64,000 nucleotides of DNA from Bacillus sp. 165. GTDB taxonomy: Bacteria; Bacillota; Bacilli; Bacillales; Bacillaceae_G. The stretch covers positions 372,001-436,000 of the forward strand of contig NZ_JAGHKQ010000003.1 in the NCBI RefSeq assembly GCF_017742235.1. Direction: 5' to 3'. A model generated the notes under the pieces. It made no database searches and had not been told where the DNA came from. It was given only the letters and a program-made list of their open reading frames with translations. Every line of letters begins with the position of its first letter. The first letter of the stretch is position 1. The position numbers and the translations under genes are program-made. Positions 51,167 through 60,056 of this stretch are shown piece after piece.

Positions 51167-52360
51167 TTATGCATTCGTTTGAGGGTTTTGTTCTTGTACT
51201 GCATTACGTTTGAATGTAGTAGCAAGTATGATGAGGATGCTCACTAATCCAATCCAAACAAGGGCAGTTACAGGAGAACTCCACGTTAAGCCTTTTCCGA
51301 AGAAGAACAACTCACGTAACCCTGCTACCATAAATCGCATTGGCAGCCAAGAATATACCCAATCTCTATAAAATGGAGACATCATTTCGGGAGCCATGGC
51401 AAGCAATGGTGCACCAAAGAAAAGCATTAAGACAAAAATAGGCATACCTTTTAACCCTAATAAAGAAAGTACAGCCGATATCATTAGGAAAAAGCTAAAG
51501 GAAGTAATGGATAAAAATAAGGCTGTATCCATAAATTGTGGAATATTAAATCCTACCAATCTATCTGCCAACCAAGTTAACCCAAATCCAACTACAAGAG
51601 CAACTATTGCCCCTATTAAAATTTGCATTATCTTTGCAGAAAAATTCTCTTTTCGATTAGCAACCGATAGTTTACTAACAGCGATAAAGATAATAGCTGC
51701 ACTTGCTAAGCTTGCCATCCATAGTGGCTGGAATAAGGAAATAGGAACATTTCCGTTTGCACTATTAGTACCAATTGCATTAACATTTATGACGTTTTTC
51801 GTAATAGGAGTTGCTAGGCTTGCCGCTTGTTTTGCTGTTAAAGTTGCTCCTTGCTTTTCAAACCCTTCCAGTATTTGAGTACGAACATTGTTGTTCATAT
51901 TATCAATTACTCCGTTTAATACCTGTCCTGCCATCGTGGAAGCTGCTGTATTCATTCCCTGATTGATATATATTTGCACTTCAGGGGAAGATGGTGCTGA
52001 AGTTCGTAAAGACGCTTGTTTAGCACTGAAATCTTTCGGAATAACTAATGCTGCATAATATTCTTGGTTATCCATTCCTTTTTGTGCTGCTTCTGTACTT
52101 TTCACTTCAATCCATTTCACAGCAGGTTCTTCATCACCTGTGGTTTTTGAATTCTTTTGTATCATGTCAACGATGGTTTGCCCCATATTCATCTCTGGCT
52201 GATTAGGAATTTGTACTCCTTGATCTTCGTTAACAATAGCAACCGGTAAATTTTTCGGTTGAGGTTGAACCGATGGAAACAATGTAAGTGAAAAAATAAA
52301 TATAACTGCCAATGCAATTATCGGTGATAACAACACGAGTTTATTTTTAAAAATATTCAT
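51167..52360 (-). CDS. ABC-2 type membrane protein, YhgE/Pip-like exporter
   Basis: A 397-residue protein. An N-terminal helix (LLSPIIALAVIFIFSLTLF) is followed by an extracytoplasmic domain (residues about 35-205) with LPVAIVNEDQGVQIP, the mark of YhgE/Pip and ABC-2 type permeases, and YYAALVIPKDFSAKQASL. Five or six helices follow from residue 210 (LFQPLWMASLASAAIIFIAV). No ATPase gene is adjacent. A TetR gene is divergent upstream, as for yhgD/yhgE in Bacillus, implying an export or stress role under TetR control. Confidence 0.85.
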   Translation of the reverse strand: MNIFKNKLVLLSPIIALAVIFIFSLTLFPSVQPQPKNLPVAIVNEDQGVQIPNQPEMNMGQTIVDMIQKNSKTTGDEEPAVKWIEVKSTEAAQKGMDNQEYYAALVIPKDFSAKQASLRTSAPSSPEVQIYINQGMNTAASTMAGQVLNGVIDNMNNNVRTQILEGFEKQGATLTAKQAASLATPITKNVINVNAIGTNSANGNVPISLFQPLWMASLASAAIIFIAVSKLSVANRKENFSAKIMQILIGAIVALVVGFGLTWLADRLVGFNIPQFMDTALFLSITSFSFFLMISAVLSLLGLKGMPIFVLMLFFGAPLLAMAPEMMSPFYRDWVYSWLPMRFMVAGLRELFFFGKGLTWSSPVTALVWIGLVSILIILATTFKRNAVQEQNPQTNA

Positions 52361-52809
52361 GTGTTTAAAACCTCCATTTCTTGTAGAAATACTGAATTTT
52401 TAAATTTTAATATTTATTGATTTATAATTCCTACCACGTACTGAGTAATAACGTTTTGTCGTTCTTTATTGCATGTAGATATCCTTCTCTTCAACACCTG
52501 TATAGATGTAGGGGGTGCATTATGATTTACTTGCGAGGCTATCAGGTTCGAAAAAAGTTACACTTGTCATACATGCACCTGTATGGTATCCAGTATCTAT
52601 TGATACGAGTTCCAAAAGTAACTAAATTATTCAATAAATCTATTTTCCCTCCTTGTCATTTTGGTTATAATATTGAACAACGTGTTGTTTATCTACACTT
52701 TGAATTATAAATTTGAGCATTGTTCTGTTCAATAATCAGAAACACTGAATGTGACGCATAATCAACACTTGACGCAAATGTGTTCAGCAAAAGTTGAGGA
52801 GGAAAAACC
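52361..52809. other. 449-bp divergent promoter region
   Basis: It separates the ABC-2 permease and the TetR gene. AACAAC-GT-GTTGTT (52676-52689) is a short palindrome that could be part of the TetR operator. A 62-codon open frame (52522-52710) with GGGGGTG upstream is present but matches nothing I know. Confidence 0.4.
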
Positions 52810-53427
52810 TTGCCGTATACAAATATTGATTTACGTATTATCCGTACAAAAGCTGCCATTCGAGATGCGCTTACCGAACTTATTGAGGAGAAAGGATTCA
52901 AATCCATCACAGTGAAAGATATCACAACAAGAGCAAAAATTAATCGGGGAACCTTTTATATACACTATCAGGATAAATATGATTTAATGTCAAAATGTCA
53001 GCAAGAGGTCCTTTATGAAATGGGGGAAACCGCAAAGAAAATTGTTTCAAACGGTCCAGTTACGATTGAAGCTGCCTTTTCCATGGCTGTCTCACAATTT
53101 GAATATATTGATCAAAATGCACAATTCATGAAAGCTGTATTAGGTCCAAAAGGAGACTTGTCTTTTCAAACACAGCTAAAGGATTTCATGAGGAAAACGT
53201 TATTCGAAGAGGAGCAAGGTTCATTCATTAACCAGGAAAATTTACTCGTTCCAAAAGAATATCTGACTTCGTATATTTCTTCAGCACATTTGGGTGTTAT
53301 CCAGCAATGGCTGCTAGATGGCAGAAAAGAATCTCCCCAAGAAATGGCGCGCATTCTGTCCACCATAGCTTTTCATGGTTCGTTATTCGCAGCTGGCTTA
53401 AAAAATCAGACGCTGAGTACGGAATAA
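52810..53427 (+). CDS. TetR family regulator (YhgD-like)
   Basis: A 205-residue protein read from TTG at 52810; GAGGAGGAAAAACC directly precedes it and no ATG lies in the conserved region. Residues 10-55 are the helix-turn-helix (IRTKAAIRDALTELIEEKGF, KSITVKDITTRAKINRGTFY, IHYQDKYDL). The C-terminal domain is the TetR_C type found with YhgE/Pip exporters (SAHLGVIQQWLLDGRKESPQ). It probably represses the divergent exporter gene. Confidence 0.9.
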   Translation: MPYTNIDLRIIRTKAAIRDALTELIEEKGFKSITVKDITTRAKINRGTFYIHYQDKYDLMSKCQQEVLYEMGETAKKIVSNGPVTIEAAFSMAVSQFEYIDQNAQFMKAVLGPKGDLSFQTQLKDFMRKTLFEEEQGSFINQENLLVPKEYLTSYISSAHLGVIQQWLLDGRKESPQEMARILSTIAFHGSLFAAGLKNQTLSTE

Positions 53428-53588
53428 TGCATGGTTTGAAGAATTTCTTTCCCCTATTCTGTATTGACTCATAATTCAGAAGTGGAAATAATAACTCTCT
53501 TTCTTATTGTAGTAATGCAATAGTAGAAACTTTTTACTATTAGACAGCCTTTTTTACTATTTTATTGAACTATCGCATGCGTTAACAT

Positions 53589-53628
53589 ACAAACGCCCTC
53601 TTCCAAGTACGGAGAGGGCGTTTTTTTA
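53589..53628 (+). terminator. Terminator adjoining the CRISPR array
   Basis: AAACGCCCTCT pairs with AGAGGGCGTTTTTTT. Its T-run merges with the degenerate first CRISPR repeat. It could end transcripts from the TetR gene 160 bp to the left or, for minus-strand transcripts, the CRISPR RNA itself. Confidence 0.75.
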
Positions 53629-53881
53629 TCTTCTGAACGAGGTTTTTGTATTTCTACCTATGTGGAAGCATGCTGGGAAACCGGAAGGCTAACCTTGTGT
53701 TAATCCTCTAAACGAGGTTTTTGTATTTCTACGGAAACTCAATTCAAAATTTAATGCAACATATACGTTCGATGTGTTAATCCTCTAAACGAGGTTTTTG
53801 TATTTCTACGCACACAGCACCGGTTCCGCATGGCGCGAGCGAGATGTGTTAATCCTCTAAACGAGGTTTTTGTATTTCTAC
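53622..53881 (-). CRISPR. Orphan CRISPR array: four 36-bp repeats, three spacers
   Basis: Repeats lie at 53622-53657, 53697-53732, 53774-53809 and 53846-53881. The last three are identical (plus strand begins GTGTTAATCCTCTAAACG and ends AGGTTTTTGTATTTCTAC). The first differs at five positions in its left half, so it is the old end. Spacers are 39, 41 and 36 bp and unrelated. Degeneracy at the left puts the leader on the right and transcription on the minus strand. In that sense the repeat begins GTAGAAATACAAAAACC, can fold CCTC-GTTTA-GAGG, and ends ATTAACAC. No cas gene is in this window. Confidence 0.9.
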
Positions 53882-54065
53882 TGTACCTTCATTTTACCTT
53901 ACTCTCCCAAGGGATTCAAGAGGCAAAATACACGCCCTTTCAATTTTTGAATCAGGGCAAAAATATTATGTAAACTAACTCTGGTTTGAAAATCATTTCA
54001 TTATTTTAATATACATATAATAACAGTTAATCCTTTATTTAATCCCACATACTCTTATATTATAA

Positions 54066-54116
54066 AAATGACACGCTGTCTAGGGTTTTTGCCTGTTTTT
54101 TGTAGCGTGTCATTTA
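54066..54116. terminator. Long-loop hairpin of terminator type
   Basis: AAATGACACGCT pairs with AGCGTGTCATTT around a T-rich 27-nt loop. No gene ends directly here. Confidence 0.5.
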
Positions 54117-54241
54117 TTTAGCTTTATGCAACTTTTTTCCTCTTTTCCAAATTTACTATCCATGCTCTTGAACGAATGTGCCATCTCCACCTACAAGTAA
54201 CATATTCATATAGATGACCTTATCAAGTTCTGCTTATCACA

Positions 54242-54278
54242 GAAAAAGGGAAGCCGCTAGACTCCTAACAGCTCCCCC
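54242..54278 (-). terminator. Terminator of the subtilase gene
   Basis: On the minus strand GGGGAGCTGTTAG pairs with CTAGCGGCTTCCC and is followed by TTTTTCT, about 60 bp past the stop codon. Confidence 0.75.
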
Positions 54279-54321
54279 TCACACATATTTTCGATGCATC
54301 GTCTTCCCGTCATACGTAAAC
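54270..54321 (-). repeat. Dispersed repeat, copy 1 (FTYDGK...KYV tail)
   Basis: About 50 bp with roughly 85% identity to 59860-59912. On the minus strand it reads, in one frame, KLVQFTYDGKTMHRKYV then TGA, directly followed by the terminator. It lies between the subtilase stop and its terminator, in a frame different from the subtilase. Confidence 0.6.
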
Positions 54322-54333
54322 TGCACTAGCTTA

Positions 54334-57300
54334 TTATTTCGGTTCCAACCCAATCGAACGTAAAATTTTCTCTAATGTCATTGATCCAATACTTTCGACC
54401 AGCTTTTGATCCGGTTTGGCATTTGGTCCCTTTTGTAAGTAGTTTTTCTCAATAAAACGAATGTCGGTTTCATTTACTACACCATCTTGATTAATATCGC
54501 CTTTTTTCGGAGTGACATCTTCTTTGCCATAGTGTATAGATAGAATTAATGCATCCAACAGGTCGATAATTCCATCGCCATTCACGTCACCTGCAAGACT
54601 GGACAATGCTGAGAACCTAACATTCTGCCCGCGTACATCTCCCTTTACCACATATCCAGGAATAAACTTCTTCATCGCTTGAACATGTCCAGGAACATCG
54701 ATCACAAGTGTATGGATTTGGTTGGAAGCTGGAATACCTTGGATTACATACGCTCCTCGATCATTAATAATGGTTCCTTTATACTTTTTACCGCTTGGAG
54801 ATACTGCATATACTTTTACACCGAGCTCTGTATAATCAGCTTTTATTAAAGATCCAGAGGATGTTTTAAATGCTTCTGGTCCGATATACCCATCTACTCT
54901 GGAATGTTTAGCAATTATTTTAAAGCTTTCTGTGCCATAATACGGAATGGCTGTGTTTTCAGTTTGTCCCGCTTTCTTATAAAACGCCTGTTTTACTCTG
55001 AATCCAAAATCCACATTTGGAACTTCATCATTCACTACTTTGAACGTGACATCAAGGAATGGCATATCCTCGTCCAATCCACTAAAGGTTTGTTCTGTCA
55101 GAGCAGCTCCCACTTTCACTATATTACTAGATGTTCCTTCTGTCACTACAGGTTCTTCTACTGATAGCTCTAAGCCTTTTTCCTTTGCATATTGCTTAAT
55201 CGCATCGTTCGGTGTTACATTTACAAACTGAAAATAATCTTTCATGAATTCTACATCAAACTCCCCGGATACAAGCTGTTTTACATTGTTGAAGCTAAGC
55301 GTCATGGTAACAGTATCACCTGCGCTTACTTCTTGTTTATTATAGCGGGACGTCGTATACTGTGTTCCTTCTTTCAAGAAATAGTATGTTTGATAGCCAA
55401 CAACCGATGCCATATCATACGAAGCCAAAGTCAATTGCATAGGCTTTGTTGCGATATCACTTTCCTCAATCCCGAATTTCACATCGCCGTTCGCTTCGAT
55501 TGGAAAGTGTCCTTTGATAAATGCAGAAGGCGCAACATAGAAAGCCATTTTATTGGAAGATTGATCATACTCCAAGCCTTTGGATTGCAGTACATTCACT
55601 GTCGCATCCTTCACTGTTCCGTGCAGCCAAAATGCTTTTTCTCCATCTTCTACCGTATACATGGAATCATTGATCTCGATTACGCCCGGTTTTGTGTCCA
55701 TATTCACTTCCGGCGGGGTGTTGTCCACGATAAGAGGCGTGTTCGCCACATAAGATTTACCTTCTTCATCATGGGCAATCAACTCTATTACATACTCTCC
55801 TTCAGGAACCTTCATAGGAATATCACTGATTGGGTTAGCTGGATCATTTGTAAACAGATAGACCGTACCTGTGAATAACTGAGGAAGCATATATTCTCTG
55901 TCTGGCTGCGCCGTACTACTGTTTATTGTACCTATAAATCCAATCGCTTTCCCTGTTTTACCATCCTTCATAATCATATCGATTGTTTTCATAGGGCTAT
56001 TCAGCTTGAAGAATCCAACAGCAGATGGAATCAAGTATTGCCAATATTGCGTATCATTCGTCATAGATGGCAGAAATGTTTTCAGATAAGCAATACCCTT
56101 TTTATTCACCATAGTCGAGAATGGAATTTGATATGTTTCTTCCGGATTGTTTGTATTGGTCACATGGATATAGCCTTCATATCTCCCTGACGCTGCACTG
56201 TAAGGAATCGTCAATTTCGGCTGGATCTCTTGCGTTTGGCCGCCTGCCACTGTCACGGACTCAGGTACTGTTACTTGTATACCGTTCTTCACCGCATCTT
56301 GAATACCATCGCGTGCTCCGTGGTACTCCACTTCCACTTTAAATGTTTTTTCCTCCGTACCGCGGTTTTGAATCGTTACCTTTTTGCTCGCTTCAACCAG
56401 CTTGCCTTCCTGCTTGTATTGTCTGCCAAATACGATCGAGCCTGTCGGGTCATCGACTTCCACAGTTTTTCCGTTCTCTATCTGCTGTGTTTTGTCCAAT
56501 ACCTTGATAGAGATATCGGTATGTACGGCTCGGTATGCATCAACGCGCCCTGCTCCTTGTTCATGGACAGAATACTCTCCTTTTAAGTCTACAGCCGTGT
56601 TCATCATAGCTGCTTTTACATCAAACGGAGAATAATCCGGATGACTTTGTAACAGTAGTGCCGCCACACCAGCGACATGAGGAGTCGCCATAGATGTTCC
56701 TTGCAGACGCATGTAAGCGGATGTATAATCAATTCCGTCTTGCGGGCTGTTCATATACTCTGGGTAGGTAGAGAAAATGGCCACACCTGGTGCCACTACA
56801 TCCGGTTTAATATCCTCATTCTTATTCACAGGCCCCCTTGAGCTGAAGGCTGCCAGCGTGTCCCCTTCGGTTGCTGTATTTATCAAGGTTCCAAATGTAA
56901 GAGGGATGTTGTCACCTAATGCTTTTAAACGCTCTCCATCTGCTTGTGTTAAGCGAAAGGCTGGAATCAATCCTATTCCTTCTCCTACATAAGCAGGAAT
57001 TTCTCCTTCTACATTGTTATAAACAATCACCGCTTTTGCACCGGCTTGTGCCGCATTTTTGATTTTTGCGTCAAAGGTAATTTCCCCGCGCTGAATTAAG
57101 GCAATCTTTCCTTTAACATCTTTTCCTACAAAATCAGCCGGTTTGCCAAGTCCAGCAAACACCACCTGTGCAGATTGATTCTGCAGCTCTTCTAATATAT
57201 CTGTGAAATTTTTACCAAGTAATTTTACACTATTAAATGTTTGATCGTTTGCACTCATGGATGCGAAGGTTGGAATGTTCATCGCAAAATCACTTGCTCC

Positions 57301-58533
57301 TACTGTAATAGCAAGAGCGGCTGTTCCTGGAGAGCCTACCGTTCTTTCGTTTGGACCTGCATTTCCTGCTGCTACCACACTCACAACACCAGACAGCATC
57401 GCATTGTTAATCGCAACCGATGTCGCATATAATGGATCGTTAACATTAGCGCCAAGAGAAAGGTTAATGACATCCATACCGTCTGTGATTGCTTTATCGA
57501 TTCCGCCCAGCACGTTCGTGGTAGTACCAGAACCATACGGACCAAGCACACGATAGGTGTATAAATCCACATCAGGTGCAACCCCTTTTACCGCATAGTC
57601 CACATTGTTTTTCTGTTCCCCAGCAATCGTACCGGATACGTGTGTACCATGTGAGGTGTAGTAAGCATTGCCATTGGAATCAAATTCAGCCTTCTTGGAA
57701 TTCTTCCAATTTTGATATGTAGTTTCCATTGGATCCGCATCGTTATCGACGAAATCCCACCCTTTTACTGTGCTTGGATCTACTGTTTTCGGATTTGTTC
57801 CTGCCACAGCACGGTATCCTTGGTATGCACCTTGCAAGTCAGGATGATTGTAATCTATCCCTGTATCCAACACCCCAACTTGAATCCCTTTTCCTGTCAC
57901 TTCTTCCGCATGAAGCTTGTCCACACCGATCTGCGGGATGCTGTCCATCATTTTGGATTCGGAAGCGGATTGCGGACTTGCAGGAAGCTCCAACTGAACC
58001 ACTTCATCCTTCCACACACGCTTCACTACACCTGATTGCAGTAACTCTTCCACTGCAGTACCTGGAACTGTCATCGCCACCCCTACGATCGCATGACTAT
58101 ATTCTCTAGTAATCTTTGTATCTTGTACGTTTGCATTTCGTTGTTTCTTCATAGAATTTACATAATTTTTAAATTCTTGATGGACTTCTTCTACTTTTGA
58201 TGCTGCTGAGGCAGTTGTCATTCTCTTTCCTTTCACAGCCTGCTTCATCACTTCGATTTTTGCCGGATCCTGATTAAATTCCACGATAACATTGACTAGT
58301 TCTGGACTATGTACATCAATATTCGGCGAAATCGTGAAGTCCGCCTTTGCTTCCAACTGTTCCAATGCATTTCGTTGTTCTGCGGACAGATTCATTAGCA
58401 CCTGTTCCGCGTTATCAATCTCATTTGATACAATTGAACTTTGCGCCAATACATTATACGGAATGCCAGATGTCAATAACATCCCCGCAGCTAATGTCCC
58501 GGTAAGAATGCGATTTACTGTTTTCTTTTGCAT
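54334..58533 (-). CDS. Giant secreted subtilase (S8) with cohesin-like and dockerin-like domains
   Basis: A 1399-residue protein. Signal peptide 1-31. Inhibitor I9 prodomain about 75-180 (NVIVEFNQDP, SHAIVGVAMTVPG). The S8 domain has Asp223 (GVLDTGID), His295 (SHGTHVSG), Asn391 (AAGNAG) and Ser614 (GTSMATPHVAG). A PA domain is inserted at about 430-555, as in Vpr-like enzymes. C5a-peptidase-like Fn3 domains follow from about 690. Around 1085-1215, QEVSAGDTVTMTLSFNNVKQ and FDVEFMKDYFQFVNVTP look like a cohesin fold. Near 1325-1385, GDVNGDGIIDLLDALIL and GDINQDGVVNETDIRFIEKN are paired dockerin Ca-binding repeats. It is an extracellular protease, perhaps forming oligomers or matrix contacts. 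GGGGAGG precedes the ATG. Confidence 0.93.
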   Translation of the reverse strand: MQKKTVNRILTGTLAAGMLLTSGIPYNVLAQSSIVSNEIDNAEQVLMNLSAEQRNALEQLEAKADFTISPNIDVHSPELVNVIVEFNQDPAKIEVMKQAVKGKRMTTASAASKVEEVHQEFKNYVNSMKKQRNANVQDTKITREYSHAIVGVAMTVPGTAVEELLQSGVVKRVWKDEVVQLELPASPQSASESKMMDSIPQIGVDKLHAEEVTGKGIQVGVLDTGIDYNHPDLQGAYQGYRAVAGTNPKTVDPSTVKGWDFVDNDADPMETTYQNWKNSKKAEFDSNGNAYYTSHGTHVSGTIAGEQKNNVDYAVKGVAPDVDLYTYRVLGPYGSGTTTNVLGGIDKAITDGMDVINLSLGANVNDPLYATSVAINNAMLSGVVSVVAAGNAGPNERTVGSPGTAALAITVGASDFAMNIPTFASMSANDQTFNSVKLLGKNFTDILEELQNQSAQVVFAGLGKPADFVGKDVKGKIALIQRGEITFDAKIKNAAQAGAKAVIVYNNVEGEIPAYVGEGIGLIPAFRLTQADGERLKALGDNIPLTFGTLINTATEGDTLAAFSSRGPVNKNEDIKPDVVAPGVAIFSTYPEYMNSPQDGIDYTSAYMRLQGTSMATPHVAGVAALLLQSHPDYSPFDVKAAMMNTAVDLKGEYSVHEQGAGRVDAYRAVHTDISIKVLDKTQQIENGKTVEVDDPTGSIVFGRQYKQEGKLVEASKKVTIQNRGTEEKTFKVEVEYHGARDGIQDAVKNGIQVTVPESVTVAGGQTQEIQPKLTIPYSAASGRYEGYIHVTNTNNPEETYQIPFSTMVNKKGIAYLKTFLPSMTNDTQYWQYLIPSAVGFFKLNSPMKTIDMIMKDGKTGKAIGFIGTINSSTAQPDREYMLPQLFTGTVYLFTNDPANPISDIPMKVPEGEYVIELIAHDEEGKSYVANTPLIVDNTPPEVNMDTKPGVIEINDSMYTVEDGEKAFWLHGTVKDATVNVLQSKGLEYDQSSNKMAFYVAPSAFIKGHFPIEANGDVKFGIEESDIATKPMQLTLASYDMASVVGYQTYYFLKEGTQYTTSRYNKQEVSAGDTVTMTLSFNNVKQLVSGEFDVEFMKDYFQFVNVTPNDAIKQYAKEKGLELSVEEPVVTEGTSSNIVKVGAALTEQTFSGLDEDMPFLDVTFKVVNDEVPNVDFGFRVKQAFYKKAGQTENTAIPYYGTESFKIIAKHSRVDGYIGPEAFKTSSGSLIKADYTELGVKVYAVSPSGKKYKGTIINDRGAYVIQGIPASNQIHTLVIDVPGHVQAMKKFIPGYVVKGDVRGQNVRFSALSSLAGDVNGDGIIDLLDALILSIHYGKEDVTPKKGDINQDGVVNETDIRFIEKNYLQKGPNAKPDQKLVESIGSMTLEKILRSIGLEPK

Positions 58534-58919
58534 ACTAATCCTCCCCTGTTATATGTCCAAGCAACTATAAAAGCTGCGAGCCATCTAGATTGCTAGTTGT
58601 GTTGTACATAGGCAAAGAGATATTCCATCTCAAGAAAAGCACCCTGACCAACAAGACCTTGGCTATCTATTCCTTGTCGTTCGATTAATCCTTATAAAAT
58701 TAGACGTTCGATAAGTTATCAATTTAATATTCATTAAATTCAAAATTATCTGAATTAAGTATACAATTAATACTATAATCTGAGTAATAGATGGTACTTA
58801 TTCCCATATAACTGAAACTTATATAAGGATTTATTAAAGTAGATTGTTGATTTTTAAGCAAAATTAAAAGACCACAAAAATTATGGTCTTTGTTTTTCCT
58901 TATATAACTAACCCATGTT
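58534..58919. other. 386-bp intergenic region
   Basis: It holds the subtilase promoter on the left and a terminator hairpin at 58866-58891 on the right. Nothing else recognised. Confidence 0.5.
58866..58891 (-). terminator. Terminator of the VOC/small membrane protein unit
   Basis: AAAGACCA and TGGTCTTT pair around a 10-nt loop with T-rich sequence on both sides. Confidence 0.65.
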
Positions 58920-59165
58920 TTAGTTGAAGAAGAAACGTACTCCTGATTGAATTAATAAACCTAAAAAAGTAGTAATAACAATATCAATAACCACTTCTGT
59001 CTTTTTCCTGTTCTTATATTTAGAATCGAAAAAGTATCTTAAAATATAATAAACGGTAACCCCGATAATAGTGTAAAAAAAGTCAAATTCAAATCTCCAT
59101 ACAATATTTATCTGATTTTCTCCGCCAACTCTAAAATAATTCCCTCTGGACCACGAACGTAACAT
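58920..59165 (-). CDS. Possible small two-helix membrane protein
   Basis: The frame reaches 81 residues but its first part overlaps the VOC gene in another frame, so translation probably begins near or after 59108. The credible part has two hydrophobic stretches, FFYTIIGVTVYYILRYFF and EVVIDIVITTFLGLLIQSGV, separated by a basic linker (DSKYKNRKKT). It directly follows the VOC stop and precedes a terminator, so it may be translationally coupled. Start codon uncertain; family unknown. Confidence 0.4.
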   Translation of the reverse strand: MLRSWSRGNYFRVGGENQINIVWRFEFDFFYTIIGVTVYYILRYFFDSKYKNRKKTEVVIDIVITTFLGLLIQSGVRFFFN

Positions 59166-59545
59166 AACTTATAACTTTCTTCATATTGCTGTATCTCACT
59201 AAAGATTTCCGTACCACTCTTCTTCAATTTTGAAACAATAGCTTCAATATTTTCAACAGCAAAGCAAATATGTCGGATACCCAGCGTATTTGCATAAGGT
59301 TTTTGAATATCTTTTTCATCTGACGGCGTAATAAATTTGACTAGTTCTATCCATACCTGACCATCTGGCATTCCCAATCCTACACATGCCGTTTTAACAT
59401 CATTAAGTCCAACTACTCTGTTCAACAGTTCTCCATCCATTTCCCATTCCGCTTTCACTTCAAGACCTAAATCAAGAAAAAACGCTTTTGCCGCTGAAAG
59501 ATCATTTACGTTTATACTCACATGATCTATTCTATTAATCTTCAT
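59108..59545 (-). CDS. VOC family protein, glyoxalase/methylmalonyl-CoA epimerase-like
   Basis: A 145-residue protein. The two VOC modules are INRIDHVSINVNDLSAAKAF with DLGLEVKAEWEMDG, and GIRHICFAVENIEAIVSKLK with YVRGPEGIILELAE. His8, Glu140 and His in IRHICF are in the positions of metal ligands. GGAGGTATG precedes the ATG. The length fits methylmalonyl-CoA epimerases and bleomycin-resistance-like VOC proteins alike; no assignment to a substrate is possible. Confidence 0.85.
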   Translation of the reverse strand: MKINRIDHVSINVNDLSAAKAFFLDLGLEVKAEWEMDGELLNRVVGLNDVKTACVGLGMPDGQVWIELVKFITPSDEKDIQKPYANTLGIRHICFAVENIEAIVSKLKKSGTEIFSEIQQYEESYKLCYVRGPEGIILELAEKIR

Positions 59546-59859
59546 ATTTCATACCTCCTATGTTTCTGTAATTTTCAATACCTGTATTCGTGTAAGTTCA
59601 CATGTTTTAGTAAATTACGGAAGGCTTTTAGGCTCATCGTGTCATTCCTAATTGGATTCTATTATTATAGTATAGCCAAATTTTTACTAAGTTAGCCAGT
59701 ATCAACAATCTTTTTTAACAGAGGTAAAAGAAAAAGATTCGCAAAAATAACTCTCTAGAACCAATTTTGATATCTACGTTTCTATTATGGAAGGAAGATA
59801 TAACTTCCATCTACAGATACCCCCAGTATATACAGAAAAAAGCCCCCAGATCCCTGGCA

Positions 59860-59912
59860 GCTTCCCTCCTCACACATATTTCTGATGTATCATCTTCCCA
59901 TCATACGTAAAC
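59860..59912 (-). repeat. Dispersed repeat, copy 2 (FTYDGK...KYV tail)
   Basis: On the minus strand a frame from ATG at 59950 reads MGTFGDMEKKAELFTYDGKM, IHQKYV, TGA at 59870, then a terminator-like hairpin. The last 15 codons match the copy behind the subtilase gene (54270-54321). Neither copy has an obvious ribosome binding site, so both look like the surviving 3' end of a repeated gene. Confidence 0.55.
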
Positions 59913-59953
59913 AGTTCAGCCTTCTTCTCCATATCACCGAACGTCCCCATAAT

Positions 59954-60003
59954 TAAAAAGCTCAATTTCTCATTATTAGAATTGAGAAATTGAGCTTTTT
60001 TCT
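59954..60003. terminator. Strong bidirectional terminator
   Basis: AAAAAGCTCAATTTCTCA pairs perfectly with TGAGAAATTGAGCTTTTT around a 9-nt loop, downstream of the transporter stop at 60057. Confidence 0.85.
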
Positions 60004-60056
60004 TTACTCCAGAAAAACCCCGATTGTGGAACAAAGAATAAATAATACTCTTTTGC

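Larger units (their letters stand above)
53428..54333. other. 906-bp region holding the CRISPR array and terminators
   Basis: Beyond the array (53622-53881) and hairpins at 53589-53628, 54066-54116 and 54242-54278 there is no open frame. The AT-rich stretch right of the array (53882-54060) is the likely leader side. Confidence 0.5.
59546..60056. other. 511-bp intergenic region with a repeat and two terminators
   Basis: It holds the promoter of the VOC gene, a minus-strand hairpin at 59835-59861, the second copy of the FTYDGK repeat (59860-59912) with a 26-codon frame (59870-59950), and the drug-transporter terminator (59954-60003). Confidence 0.5.

Noticed and set aside
52522..52710. 62-residue protein between the ABC-2 permease and TetR genes
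   Set aside because: GGGGGTG precedes the ATG, but the composition is odd, it covers most of a regulatory gap and no family is recognised.
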